A stretch of DNA of 64,000 bases. Origin: Halosimplex halobium. Lineage in GTDB: Archaea > Halobacteriota > Halobacteria > Halobacteriales > Haloarculaceae. This document shows positions 53,024 through 61,287 of the stretch, piece after piece. The position numbers were made by a program, and so were the translations under genes. The number at the start of each line of letters is the position of its first letter. Positions within the stretch are counted from its first letter, which is position 1. The stretch lies in assembly GCF_051414055.1 (NCBI RefSeq), contig NZ_JBLKNX010000008.1:124001-188000 (forward strand), given 5' to 3'. The notes under the pieces are model-generated. The model was not told the DNA's origin. It was given only the letters and a program-made list of their open reading frames with translations, and did not search any database.

Positions 53024-53962
53024 CTACAGTCGCTTGTCGATGAGCGTTCGGACGAGCGATTCGTCGTACTCGTCGACGCGGGCGACGAGTTCGCTCCGCG
53101 CCGCCTCCTGCAGCGGCATGAAGTCGTCCTCCATGAACCGGGCGATCCGCACTAGCTCTCGCGTCGTGATCGGCGTCGAGAGCTCGCCGTCCATGTACGC
53201 CTCGCGGAGCCGACTCGCGAAGGACACCAGCTCGGCGATCTGCGCTTCTTTCCCCCTGTCCAGGTCCGTCCGGTCGAAGATCAGGTCCGCTTCGACCGAC
53301 TGGGGCAGGTACGAGAGTTTCACGTGCCGGAACCGGTCCTCGAAGGCGTCGTTCAGCTCGTATGTACCCTGATAGCCCGGGTTGGACGTTGCGACGACGC
53401 GGAACTCCTCGTGGGGCGTGATCTGTTCGCCGGTCTGGGGGATGGTGAGCGAACGCGTCGCCCGTTGTTCCATCACGGCGTTCAGTGCCGCCACGGTGTT
53501 GGCGTCCGCCGCGTTGATCTCGTCGAGCAACAGGACCCCACCCGCTCGAACGGCCCGGGTGAGCGGCCCGTCGATCCACTCCGTGACCGTGTCCCCGCCG
53601 TCGGAACTCACCAGATGGAGATGACCCAGCAGGTCCTCCTTGTACGTCGTTTCGGAGAGCGTCACGCGGTACAGCGGCCGGTTGGTCATCGCGCAGATGT
53701 ACCGCGTGAGGAAGCTCTTCCCGACCCCCGGCGGGCCCTTGAGGACGACGTTCATCTCCAGTTCCAGCGCCCGGGTGACGATCTCGACATCCGTCCGATC
53801 ACCCTCGATCTGTCGGTGATGGTACACGTCCTGTTCGAGTGATGGGATGTTCTCGTGGCCAGTATCGGCCAGGATCGACAGTTCACTAAACGACTCACCC
53901 GTGCGTGACCCGACTGCCGTAGTCTCGTTCGCCATCGAATTTACTGAATTTCCGTTCGTCAT
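53024..53962 (-). CDS. MoxR-family AAA+ ATPase (first copy)
   Basis: 312 residues from ATG 53962 (an in-frame ATG at 53935 is possible). Walker A GPPGVGKS (76-83), LSETTYKEDLLGHLHLVSSD, Walker B GVLLLDEINAA (Asp147, Glu148), sensor VVATSNPGYQG and the arginine segment AFEDRFRHVKLSYLPQ fit the CbbQ/NirQ/GvpN-like MoxR group. It is the first gene of the operon with vWA and HEAT. Its 3' end abuts the vWA start codon. No clear TATA box is visible upstream. Confidence 0.9.
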   Translation of the reverse strand: MTNGNSVNSMANETTAVGSRTGESFSELSILADTGHENIPSLEQDVYHHRQIEGDRTDVEIVTRALELEMNVVLKGPPGVGKSFLTRYICAMTNRPLYRVTLSETTYKEDLLGHLHLVSSDGGDTVTEWIDGPLTRAVRAGGVLLLDEINAADANTVAALNAVMEQRATRSLTIPQTGEQITPHEEFRVVATSNPGYQGTYELNDAFEDRFRHVKLSYLPQSVEADLIFDRTDLDRGKEAQIAELVSFASRLREAYMDGELSTPITTRELVRIARFMEDDFMPLQEAARSELVARVDEYDESLVRTLIDKRL

Positions 53963-54228
53963 TCGTTCCGTGAACGCTTACCGCGAACCCGAACTGACCC
54001 AAACCTCGTCGTAGATGACAGCTAACCCGCCGAAGATTCCCTGTTGACAGCACATCTTCCGGTTCATCTGGTAAAGGCTTTGTTACGACTTGGGGAGCAA
54101 TGTCAGGGAGCTGGATTCGGACAACTGAACTAATTCTCACAGGTCAGCTTGACTGCGGCCTGTGTTTGAGGAAATTGGATTACGGAGCCTTCTGTCGGCC
54201 GCGATAGAGTCTGGAACAGCACCACAGT

Positions 54229-55284
54229 TCAGCTGAAATTCTGGGTTACGAGGAGGGCACCGTCGCTCGCTTGAAACACGCCGATCCCCTCGTTCGTGAA
54301 CCCGCCTTCGAGGATGTTTTCTCGGTGCCCCCGGGAATCCATCCACCCGTCGACGACATCAGCAGCGACGGATTCCGCGTCACCGGTGGTCGTAGCGTAC
54401 TGTTTCGCGATGTTCTCTCCCGCTCGGTTGCCACTGTAATCGACTTCTTGATATCGATTGGCCGTGGTCGTTCCATCGGGCGCCTCGTGTGCGAAGAAAT
54501 GCTCCGACGCCATCGCTCGACTGTGGTTCGCTGCGATGCTGGCGAGGTGTGTGTCGTACGAGAGTCGGCTGCATCCGTGCTCCCTCCGCCGGTTATTTGT
54601 CGCGGTGTGGATCTCTCGTTCCAGCCGCGATGGTGTGATATCACCGGGTAGCTGTGCGAGTCGCTTGGCAGCGATGACGCTGGCGTGGACGCCTCCCCGT
54701 GGATTCCAGCGCGCCCCGACGCCGATGTGAGTGAACTCCGTCTGCCGAGCGAGGAAATCCGAGAGAAACTCGTCGTACAATTCGTTCGCGATAGCGTCGG
54801 ATGTCCGTCCAGTGGGGTACCCCTCTACCGTAGAGAGCTGATACCCGCCGGTCGCGAGTGATTCTCGGTCCAGTTCTTCGGAGAGGCTCGGCACCTGAGA
54901 CTCCGAATCGAAGTAGTCGCTCTCGACGGTGCGATCCGCGTGTGATCTGGCTATCGCTGAGAGCATCTCATCGTTCTCAACGGAGGTCGCCGTGCTGCTG
55001 CGCAAGCGCCGAGTGAGGCTCGCCTCGATATCCGTGCTGGCGACCTGGTCCCGGAGCGAGACGATGGCTGGAGTGGTTCCAGTGTCGAGGGTGGTCCCAC
55101 ACTGTGGACACGCGGTGGACCGCTTGATGCCGACACCGCACTCGATACACGTGAGCGTTCCATCGACTTCGAGAACGAGCCCGTCACACCGCTCACCATC
55201 GTGATGGCCTGCAGGGGTCCGCGTCCCGCACTCGGGACAGACTGTCGCGGTCGTTTCGACAGTCGGGATCCGCTCGGACATCAC
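54229..55284 (-). CDS. Zinc-ribbon protein with two CAP/SCP-like domains
   Basis: 351 residues. The N-terminus has two zinc-binding segments (CPECGTRTPAGHHDGERC near 16 and CIECGVGIKRSTACPQCGTT near 46). The C-terminal CAP domain (about 215-351) has the conserved NNRRREHGCSRLSYDTHLAS, AMASEHFFAHEAPDGTT, AGENIAKQY and SRGHRENILEGGFTNEGIGV motifs. A first, degenerate CAP-like copy seems to occupy about 95-210 (SLTRRLRSSTATSVENDEML, AIARSHADRTVESDYFDSES, EFTHIGVGARWNPRGG). There is no signal peptide, although most CAP proteins are secreted. It is upstream of the MoxR operon on the same strand, 266 bp away. Confidence 0.8.
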   Translation of the reverse strand: MMSERIPTVETTATVCPECGTRTPAGHHDGERCDGLVLEVDGTLTCIECGVGIKRSTACPQCGTTLDTGTTPAIVSLRDQVASTDIEASLTRRLRSSTATSVENDEMLSAIARSHADRTVESDYFDSESQVPSLSEELDRESLATGGYQLSTVEGYPTGRTSDAIANELYDEFLSDFLARQTEFTHIGVGARWNPRGGVHASVIAAKRLAQLPGDITPSRLEREIHTATNNRRREHGCSRLSYDTHLASIAANHSRAMASEHFFAHEAPDGTTTANRYQEVDYSGNRAGENIAKQYATTTGDAESVAADVVDGWMDSRGHRENILEGGFTNEGIGVFQASDGALLVTQNFS

Positions 55285-55528
55285 CGATCAGCTCCAGTCG
55301 GCAACCCAATCATTGACGATTCCAACAAGAGAATACAACCCCTTCATCTCGACGGATACTCAGGTCAGTCAGCGACTCACGCGAGCCGACGCGAAAAGGC
55401 CGGCAGGAGAGTTAATACGGGCATCCGTTCGCCTACGCGATCCGGTAGCAGCGATAGGGCCTCGGTCTGCCAAGCACAACACGTCATTGAATCATAACTA
55501 ATTTCCAGGACGAGGTGAAGGCTGGCGT

Positions 55529-57298
55529 ATGGCCGAGTGGGTCGACCAGTCGGTATCCGAGATCCGATGGATGGCGGCGCCGGCAGTCCGTCCTCGGTTG
55601 GGCGTCGCGGAGTGTCAGTCCCGACCGTCGGGGAATCGCAGCTACACACGCTACACGGTCTATCATCCGAACGCGGAGGAGGACATGGTGATGGACCATA
55701 GCCGTGGCCGTGAGATCGCGTCAGTCGAAATCGACGAGGCGGACGCGCCGTCGTGGCTCTCGGAGATCGAACACCTGGTCGTCGAGTTCGACGGTAGCGG
55801 CGAGATAGCGGCACTCCACTATCCGTACCGGACGCGATACGACGCCCCCAAATACGGCCTGCTCGAACTGGATCTGACTGCGCCGGAGTGGGTGTCGCTC
55901 CCCGCCGGGACGTACACGATCGAGGCCATGCACCGTGTCGCACGGTGCTGGCGGTGGGACGAGATTGACATCGAGCACGCGCCACCGCAGGGGGCGGGTG
56001 CGGTGGCGACCCGCCAGCAGCCCAACGACGCGCCCGTCCCGATCCGGTATCTCCCGACAGACGCACTGCCCGAGGCGGCCACTACCGGAGACGCGCTCGT
56101 CGCTGCCGCCGCCGACGCCGACGACGAGGGTCGTGTGGCGCTGTCGGACTGCACTCTCGATACCGAACTCGGCGCGGAGACGCGGGACATCCTCGCCCGA
56201 CAGCGGCGTGCGTACGCCACGGCTGCTGATAGCGATACCAGTGGGGACGAGCCGGTACAGATCCCACTCCACGCGGCTCGCGACGCAGCCCGCCCGCTCG
56301 AACAGACGACCTACGCGGTCGTCACGAAGACCACCGATGGCGGGGTCACGCTACGGCCCCTAGCGGTCCGGTCCCCACCAGCCGGCCGCTCACTCGCGTA
56401 TTTCATGGAGCGCGAGGTCCCGACGACACCCGACAGCGTCAGTCGGTCGATCCGGGAGGACGCGCCGACAAACGACACCCGCCGCGGCCGTCACCCATTC
56501 GAGTTCTCCTTCATCGCCGACGACCCGCTGGTCGACGTGGTGGCCGATTCCTCGAAGTTCCGTTCCATCATGAGCGAGTCCGTCACTGCCGTCTTCCACG
56601 AGCCCGTCGACGCGACTGCATTCCAGCGGGGCGATATCTTCCAAGTGTCGGACACGGATTCGGCGGCGTCGACGGACGCCCACCGCTCGTCGCTCTCGGA
56701 TGTCGGGGCCGGGATCGCCGACGACGCGACGCTCGAGACCGTCGGCTTGGCCTACCAGCCGGTACTCACGGGGTTCCTCCGTCATCAGCTCCCGACGCTG
56801 TGGCACGTCAGTGGCTTCCACCCCGAGAAGTTCGTCCAGACACTGCCCAACGAGCATCAGGTCGTTCACCACCGGAATGGTGACGGCCAACTGGACGAGC
56901 TTCACGATATCGAGCCGATCCACGAGCAGGCCGGCGGGATCGCAGACGCGGAATACTACCTCAGCGCGGAAGCATGGGAACTGCCGCCGTCGAACGGCGT
57001 GTTCGAACTGCGCTACGAGAGACCGAGCGAGTCGCTGGACGACCGGCGGCGGATCACGCAGTTGGTCACGTTCCCCGCGTTGCTCCCAGTCCAGTACGAC
57101 CTCCTGGCGTTGCTCTCCGAAGAGACGTATCGGCCGTCAGACGAACTCCAGTCTGAACTGTCGAAGACATACGTCGGCCAGCCACTCGAGATTCTGGCCG
57201 ACCGCGGGCTGGTCGAACGAACGTCGCTGGACGGTCCTGGCTACGCGTATCGCCGAACGGTCGCTGGGACCGACGCCCTCGAGGCGCACGACGAGTGA
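55529..57298 (+). CDS. 589-residue orphan protein with C-terminal winged helix
   Basis: No family recognised. The protein is soluble and acidic. The C-terminal 75 residues look like a winged helix (VQYDLLALLSEETYRPSDEL QSELSKTYVGQPLEILADRGLVERTS). The rest has an alpha/beta character with segments such as YGLLELDLTAPEWVSLPAGTY, EQTTYAVVTKTTDGGVTLRP, FEFSFIADDPLVDVVADSSK FRSIMSE and AYQPVLTGFLRHQLPTLWHV. It is divergent from the CAP gene, 243 bp away, next to the vWA/MoxR/tubulin cluster, so it may be the sensor, regulator or effector of that system. Codon use is haloarchaeal. Confidence 0.75.
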   Translation: MAEWVDQSVSEIRWMAAPAVRPRLGVAECQSRPSGNRSYTRYTVYHPNAEEDMVMDHSRGREIASVEIDEADAPSWLSEIEHLVVEFDGSGEIAALHYPYRTRYDAPKYGLLELDLTAPEWVSLPAGTYTIEAMHRVARCWRWDEIDIEHAPPQGAGAVATRQQPNDAPVPIRYLPTDALPEAATTGDALVAAAADADDEGRVALSDCTLDTELGAETRDILARQRRAYATAADSDTSGDEPVQIPLHAARDAARPLEQTTYAVVTKTTDGGVTLRPLAVRSPPAGRSLAYFMEREVPTTPDSVSRSIREDAPTNDTRRGRHPFEFSFIADDPLVDVVADSSKFRSIMSESVTAVFHEPVDATAFQRGDIFQVSDTDSAASTDAHRSSLSDVGAGIADDATLETVGLAYQPVLTGFLRHQLPTLWHVSGFHPEKFVQTLPNEHQVVHHRNGDGQLDELHDIEPIHEQAGGIADAEYYLSAEAWELPPSNGVFELRYERPSESLDDRRRITQLVTFPALLPVQYDLLALLSEETYRPSDELQSELSKTYVGQPLEILADRGLVERTSLDGPGYAYRRTVAGTDALEAHDE

Positions 57299-58688
57299 GC
57301 GACACTTCGCCCCTCGCCGACAGTGAATCGACTGATACATGGTTTGATAGAATCCTGGATTCGAGTCCAGATCGACCCTCGTAGTTTTACAACCAATCTG
57401 CGTATGTTTTCTCACCTCAATCGGGACGTCAAGAGATTGGATTCAGACGTTGCGATTTAACTAAGAAGTATTACCTTTATTCAGGTCCCAGTCTGATCCC
57501 GCTATTCGTATCCGAAGCAGTATTATTTGGCGAAGGAATCGCCGGGAATTCGGTAATGACAGATTTCGCACCACCCTACTCGGGGGCAGTTACCGTCGTT
57601 CGAGATCGACGAAACCCGTCGACATCTTCAGATTTAGACGATGACGCTCTATTCGCACCCAGCCCCAGGTATCTATCGAAATTCCGGGGATGAAGCGGTG
57701 ATACATTGTACTCCCGATGATACAGGAGCAACGACCCACCGCTACAATGTTTGTGATAGTATCGAAGACTCGTCTAGACAATCGATCATGTGGGGGACGG
57801 GACCGGTTGGCCGACGACTGTGGCTGGAGCCCGTGAAAACCACCGCGAACGCGCTACCCACCGGTGTTGAAGTGGCGAATAGTATGAGACCAGAACATCG
57901 AGATCGGCAGTGAAACCCGGGGTGCAGGTGGGGTGGAGACGACATACCGAAAATCTATACCTGAATCCTGATAGGTGTCTCGTCGAGACTCGAAGCGAAT
58001 CCCAACGTCTAACGGCTGCTCTCCGTTGCTATCCCAACTCTTCGACGCTGTTGCCCCCTCGGACCTCCCACCCACTCACCAGTGTACTCTACGCTTTGTT
58101 CTCCAGACACTCCCTCTGTAGCGGTGGTGTGGCCGGGCTGTAACTGGTGAATTCCCGAATCTGCACCCGGTGTTCGTCCCGATCGACCGTTCAGGCGGGG
58201 TGGAGCGGGACCGAAACGGCCTACGCACACCCCCAGAATAGCCCCTCGCCCCACGCATGCGGTCGCACTCTCCACTCGACCTATCCCGATTATATACGTA
58301 TGGTGTCATCGAAATTCTGTCCGGGTGCCACCCACCCCCACTCGATTGACTGTGGACACCCAATTCGAACCCAGCCGTAACATATCATATCGAGTACCCA
58401 GATCGGTCGCCTCGGCTGCGGAGACTCCCCTCTCCTCGAACACGATCGAGATCCGAGAAGACGATATCACGACCGACACACGACCGGACGGTCACCCACG
58501 ACCCCGGACCATATCGTGGCCCCATAATCAGCCAGCACAGACACTGAGCAGGCGGTTCACCGCATGTGGTGCGAAATTAAGGTCCTCAAAGCGGGATCGC
58601 GGTCGACGTCACCAAGAACGATATCGATCCAGTCATCGTCGCGATCGCCGGATGTCTACTCGGCGAACTATTCAAGGTGTACCGGGAG
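57299..58688. other. Gene-poor 1.4-kb stretch, AT-richer, no credible gene
   Basis: Open frames here are short, lack haloarchaeal codon bias and have no recognisable protein features. The base composition is visibly more AT-rich than the left part of the window. A strong TATATA sequence sits near 58288. A fragment near 58595-58690 has codon bias but needs a frameshift to join any start, so it is at best a remnant. The stretch looks like decayed DNA between the orphan gene and the IS-disrupted gene. Confidence 0.6.
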
Positions 58689-58880
58689 TCAGACTTCTTC
58701 GTTCGCGTACTGACAGGTCGGACGAACGTCCTCGAGGAGCGTTTCGACGATTTCCCAGAGGATCAGCGAGGGAGTTTCGTGTTCGAACGTGATCCCCCAG
58801 CGGTCCTCCGTATCAGCGGCTGAGTACTGGAAGTGTGCTCGTCCGAGATCGAGATGGTCTTCGTCTTGGTGCCAGCCTGC
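58689..58880 (-). pseudogene. C-terminal half of the IS-interrupted gene (DUF7718-like)
   Basis: A 63-residue frame beginning AGWHQDEDHLDLGRAHFQYS and ending TLLEDVRPTCQYANEEV with TGA at 58689-58691. It has no start of its own. It continues exactly, in frame, the N-terminal half at 60325-60591 that ends DPNTGFH; together they make a protein of about 152 residues of a kind I recall from haloarchaea (DUF7718, from memory). The TnpB element lies between the two halves. Confidence 0.8.
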
Positions 58881-59030
58881 GTCAGTGACCCGCGACTGAA
58901 GTCGTGGGCTTGTCAGTGGACTCCCCTTCTGCCGTCGAATCGACGGAGGCGGTATACTCGCCGTTCAGGCTCAGCGTCCCTGACTTGAGCGCACACTGAC
59001 AGGGTGCGCCTCCACTCGAAGACATCTGCC
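58861..59030 (-). ncRNA. Predicted omega RNA of TnpB (3' end of tnpB plus guide)
   Basis: By analogy with studied TnpB elements, the RNA covers the 3' end of tnpB, the right-end hairpin and about 20 bases of the flank as guide. Here the guide would be GCAGGCTGGCACCAAGACGA (58880 down to 58861). The 5' limit is a guess. It targets the uninterrupted gene, with TAM-side sequence ending TTTCAC. Confidence 0.4.
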
Positions 59031-60186
59031 CCGAGTGGAGCCGTTTCAACAGCTTGCGAGCGATGTTCTTGCTCGCATTATAATCCGCGTTCAGTTCGTA
59101 CTCGCACTCCCCGCAGACGAACTGGTGTTTCGACCGCCGATTGATTTCGCGAGTACATCCGCAGGACGAACAGCGCTGGCTCGTGTACGCAGGATTCACC
59201 TGCACGACCGATATGCCTGCCATCTCGGCCTTGTACTCGGCGTACTGAAACAGGCGCCGGAACGCCCAGGCGTGGAATCGCTTCGCGCCCGGCATCCGGT
59301 TGCGAATGTCAGTCAGGTTCTCGAAGGCGATGTGCGTGCAGTTGTGATCGCGGGCTTCCTCGAGAATCCGGTTCGACACTCGGTGGAGTTGGTCCTGCAT
59401 CCAGCGGTGTTCGCGGTCCTTCATCGACTGAATCGACAGGTGCGCCGACCGGGTGCCCGTCTGTTGCATCGACCCACGCGTTTGTTCGAACTCGCGGCGG
59501 CGATGGTTCATCTCGTCGGCGTTCCCGATGAACGCGCCCGTCGATGTCACGGCTAGCGAGCCATCCACGTTCAGGTCGACACCGAGGACTGTTCTGTGCT
59601 CGGCATCGGATGGAGAACTCATGGATCGCGGTTGTTCCTCAGTTTCGACACGGCGCATCCGTGCGTGGAGGTAGAACGACTCTGTGGGCCGGTCGTACTG
59701 CAGCGTGGACGTACGGAACTCGTAGTCCTCGTTCAGTAGATATTCACCGATCGGTGTCCCTTCTGGGTCGTCGGGAATCACGTAGTCACACTCGACGCGA
59801 CCATTTATTGTCGAGAGCGAGACGTGGTCGCGGTGGAACGTCGCGGCGCGTTTGTCGTAGACGACGCTCCAAGCGTCGAAGTGCGGTTGACTGGTATTGT
59901 CGCCGTTCTTGAGACGAGCAACACCGCTTTTGGTGGCTTCGATAGCGCGTCGAATGCCTTTCTGGACGAGGTTGGCGGTCAGCTCCGTCCCGTCACGAAG
60001 TCGCTCGTAGAGAGCCTTCTCGGCTTTTTGTTTCGAGGTTACGCAGTAGTCCTCGGGGTATCGCCACGCCCACGCTGCGGTGGTGTTCGCACAGTGGAGA
60101 AACTGATCTTTGGTCCGATGGAGGTCGGTCCGCCGCTGGTCAGGGATTTCGAGTTTGACTGCGACCGTGCGAATCACCTCCCCCAT
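58882..60186 (-). CDS. tnpB: TnpB RNA-guided nuclease of IS1341-type element
   Basis: 434 residues. The RuvC triad is intact: Asp204 in LGVDLNVDGS, Glu289 in HIAFENLTDI, and Asp368 in LNADYNASKN. The zinc finger CSSCGC (339-344) and CGEC (358-361) is complete, and the N-terminal MGEVIRTVAVKLEIPDQR is the usual beginning. TnpB is the ancestor of Cas12; it uses an RNA made from the element's right end and cuts DNA matching its guide next to a TAM. The stop codon TGA lies 2 bases from the end of the element, so the right end hairpin lies in the coding region. It appears functional. Confidence 0.95.
   Translation of the reverse strand: MGEVIRTVAVKLEIPDQRRTDLHRTKDQFLHCANTTAAWAWRYPEDYCVTSKQKAEKALYERLRDGTELTANLVQKGIRRAIEATKSGVARLKNGDNTSQPHFDAWSVVYDKRAATFHRDHVSLSTINGRVECDYVIPDDPEGTPIGEYLLNEDYEFRTSTLQYDRPTESFYLHARMRRVETEEQPRSMSSPSDAEHRTVLGVDLNVDGSLAVTSTGAFIGNADEMNHRRREFEQTRGSMQQTGTRSAHLSIQSMKDREHRWMQDQLHRVSNRILEEARDHNCTHIAFENLTDIRNRMPGAKRFHAWAFRRLFQYAEYKAEMAGISVVQVNPAYTSQRCSSCGCTREINRRSKHQFVCGECEYELNADYNASKNIARKLLKRLHSGQMSSSGGAPCQCALKSGTLSLNGEYTASVDSTAEGESTDKPTTSVAGH
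58889..58908. repeat. Right-end hairpin of the IS1341-type element
   Basis: CCCGCGACTGAAGTCGTGGG pairs as a near-perfect stem 8 bases from the right end and lies inside the last codons of tnpB (PTTSVAGH). It should form the 3' stem of the guide RNA. Confidence 0.65.
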
Positions 60187-60286
60187 CTGTAGGACACACT
60201 GACTCGGGTTTGGTTATAAACTCTCGGAGCGGTGGGGAGTCAGTTTCCTCTCTCTCGCGAATTGAGTCGAACGGTGTCGGATTCCT

Positions 60287-60306
60287 CCCGCGGTTCAAGC
60301 CGTGGG
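60287..60306. repeat. Left-end hairpin of the IS1341-type element
   Basis: CCCGCGGTTCAAGCCGTGGG forms an imperfect 9-bp stem 18 bases inside the left end and resembles the right-end hairpin at 58889-58908 (CCCGCGACTGAAGTCGTGGG). Confidence 0.65.
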
Positions 60307-60324
60307 CTTCCGCCTTGTATCTCT

Positions 60325-60591
60325 GTGAAAGCCTGTGTTCGGGTCTGTGTAGTTGATACGGATCCAATCGTGTGGGTCCTGTCGATACCACTTGACAGTT
60401 AGTTCGGGCGAATCGGGGCCTGTCGGGGGATCGAGGCGGGCTGGGTCGAATATTCCTCTCAGCTGTTTGGCCTCGATACTGTCAGGAACGTACTCGACGG
60501 TCGTGATCTGTGGCACGCGGTCGAGCACGTCTCGCTTCAGCTGAGCGTAGAGGTTGGCGTTTGGGTCTCCACCCGGGTGCGGGACCGACAT
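60325..60591 (-). pseudogene. N-terminal half of the IS-interrupted gene (DUF7718-like)
   Basis: 89 residues from ATG 60591 (MSVPHPGGDPNANLYAQLKR ... WYRQDPHDWIRINYTDPNTG FH), running into the left end of the TnpB element, where the frame meets a stop at 60295. The missing C-terminal part lies at 58689-58880. The start is 3 bp after the stop of the winged-helix gene 60595-61134, so the two were an operon. The truncated product might still be made, with an RDTRRKPTA tail read from the element. Confidence 0.8.
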
Positions 60592-60594
60592 CCG

Positions 60595-61134
60595 TTAGCT
60601 GTTGGCTTCGGCAGGCTCCGTCGTCGGAGCGAGAAAGTCCCATTCGCGGATGGCAAAGCCAACGATCTGGATACGCCGCTGGAGGTGCTCCCACTCGCGG
60701 GCGATCTCACGGCGACGGTCTTCTTCGTCAGCGTCGAGCGATTCGTCAGTAAGCGTCCCGCGAAGCTGATTCGGTGACTCGACGCCGAATTCCTCCTCCC
60801 AGTCGCGGATCTGCGTCTTCATTTCGGCGAGACGGTCCGTGAGTTCCTCGACAGTGTGGTCGCTGTCTCGAAGACGCATCGCCTCCTGCATCGCTTGGCG
60901 GCGATAGTCAGGGTAGTACGTCGTATGAGTCCCGCTGTCGTCGCGATGAAGGATGCCATCGTCGACGAGGCGTTCGAGGACGCGTTTGGTTGGTTCGTGC
61001 GACCAGCCCGCTTCGGAGGCGATCCAGTTTGCCGTTCGCGGCTCCGACAGCTGTCGGGCGGTCATCCGAACCCGGTCTTCACCCGTGGTCTGGCGTTCCA
61101 TCAGACCTTTAGAGTCCGATCCGTCTTCGGTCAT
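60595..61134 (-). CDS. Winged-helix protein with coiled-coil tail (DUF7342-like)
   Basis: 179 residues. A winged helix at about 20-85 (ARQLSEPRTANWIASEAGWS, then EPTKRVLERLVDDGILHRDD and TTYYPDY) is followed by a long coiled-coil region (AMRLRDSDHTVEELTDRLAE MKTQIRDWEEEF, then EEDRRREIAREWEHLQRRIQ). I recall the same pair (winged helix plus the interrupted downstream gene) in other haloarchaea, often in accessory regions; a toxin-antitoxin-like role is possible but not shown. A strong TATA box lies 27 bases before ATG 61134, so the transcript is leaderless. Confidence 0.8.
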   Translation of the reverse strand: MTEDGSDSKGLMERQTTGEDRVRMTARQLSEPRTANWIASEAGWSHEPTKRVLERLVDDGILHRDDSGTHTTYYPDYRRQAMQEAMRLRDSDHTVEELTDRLAEMKTQIRDWEEEFGVESPNQLRGTLTDESLDADEEDRRREIAREWEHLQRRIQIVGFAIREWDFLAPTTEPAEANS

Positions 61135-61155
61135 ACAACATAGTTCGAGTTCTAT

Positions 61156-61166
61156 CTTAATATAAG
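61156..61166 (-). promoter_or_regulatory. TATA box of the winged-helix operon
   Basis: CTTATATTAAG on the minus strand is centred 27 bases before ATG 61134, in an AT-rich patch. Good match to the archaeal consensus. Confidence 0.65.
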
Positions 61167-61231
61167 TTGAGTCAGTTAGCTCTATATCGGATGAGAAACA
61201 GTCTGCTCCAGATCGGGTGAAGTGCTACCAG

Positions 61232-61264
61232 TATTCTATCGCCCCCTGAGGGGTGCGGGGGAAC
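61232..61264 (+). promoter_or_regulatory. Shared promoter element, copy 1
   Basis: A TATA-like TCTAT at 61235-61239 is followed by CCCCTGAGGGGTGCGGGG (61243-61260), about 40 bases before ATG 61288. The palindrome CCCCTGAGGGG recurs in front of the TFB gene and, as CCCCGAGGGG, in front of the SWIM gene. Its place right after the TATA box suggests an operator or a shared transcript start region. Confidence 0.6.
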
Positions 61265-61287
61265 TGCCGAGTCCCTCGCGAGTACCA

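Larger units (their letters stand above)
58881..60324 (-). mobile_element. IS1341-type (IS200/IS605 superfamily) element carrying only tnpB
   Basis: The limits are set by re-joining the interrupted gene: removing 58881-60324 (1444 bp) restores one reading frame. On the minus strand the element follows the flank GGCTTTCAC and ends CACTGAC before GCAGGCTGG; there is no target duplication, as expected for IS605-type insertion. Near-end hairpins at 60287-60306 and 58889-58908 are related in sequence. There is no tnpA, so it cannot move by itself. Confidence 0.85.

Noticed and set aside
52812..53372. 186-residue Ser-rich plus-strand ORF
   Set aside because: Antisense shadow of the vWA and MoxR genes.
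57349..57376. tRNA-like T-arm (CTGGATTCGAGTCCAG)
   Set aside because: The base before TTC is A and cannot pair properly as position 53; no acceptor, D or anticodon arms are found upstream. Treated as a chance palindrome.
57641..57913. 90-residue plus-strand ORF
   Set aside because: No haloarchaeal codon bias, no domain, no promoter fit; lies in the decayed stretch.
58288..58300. Strong TATATA box followed by ATG
   Set aside because: The ATG is too close to the box and the following frame is not protein-like; on the other strand the candidate start leads to a low-quality frame.
58595..58690. Possible coding fragment (VDVTKNDIDPVIVAIAGCLL in one frame)
   Set aside because: It has some codon bias but needs a frameshift to reach an ATG and has no recognised family; too weak to call more than a remnant.
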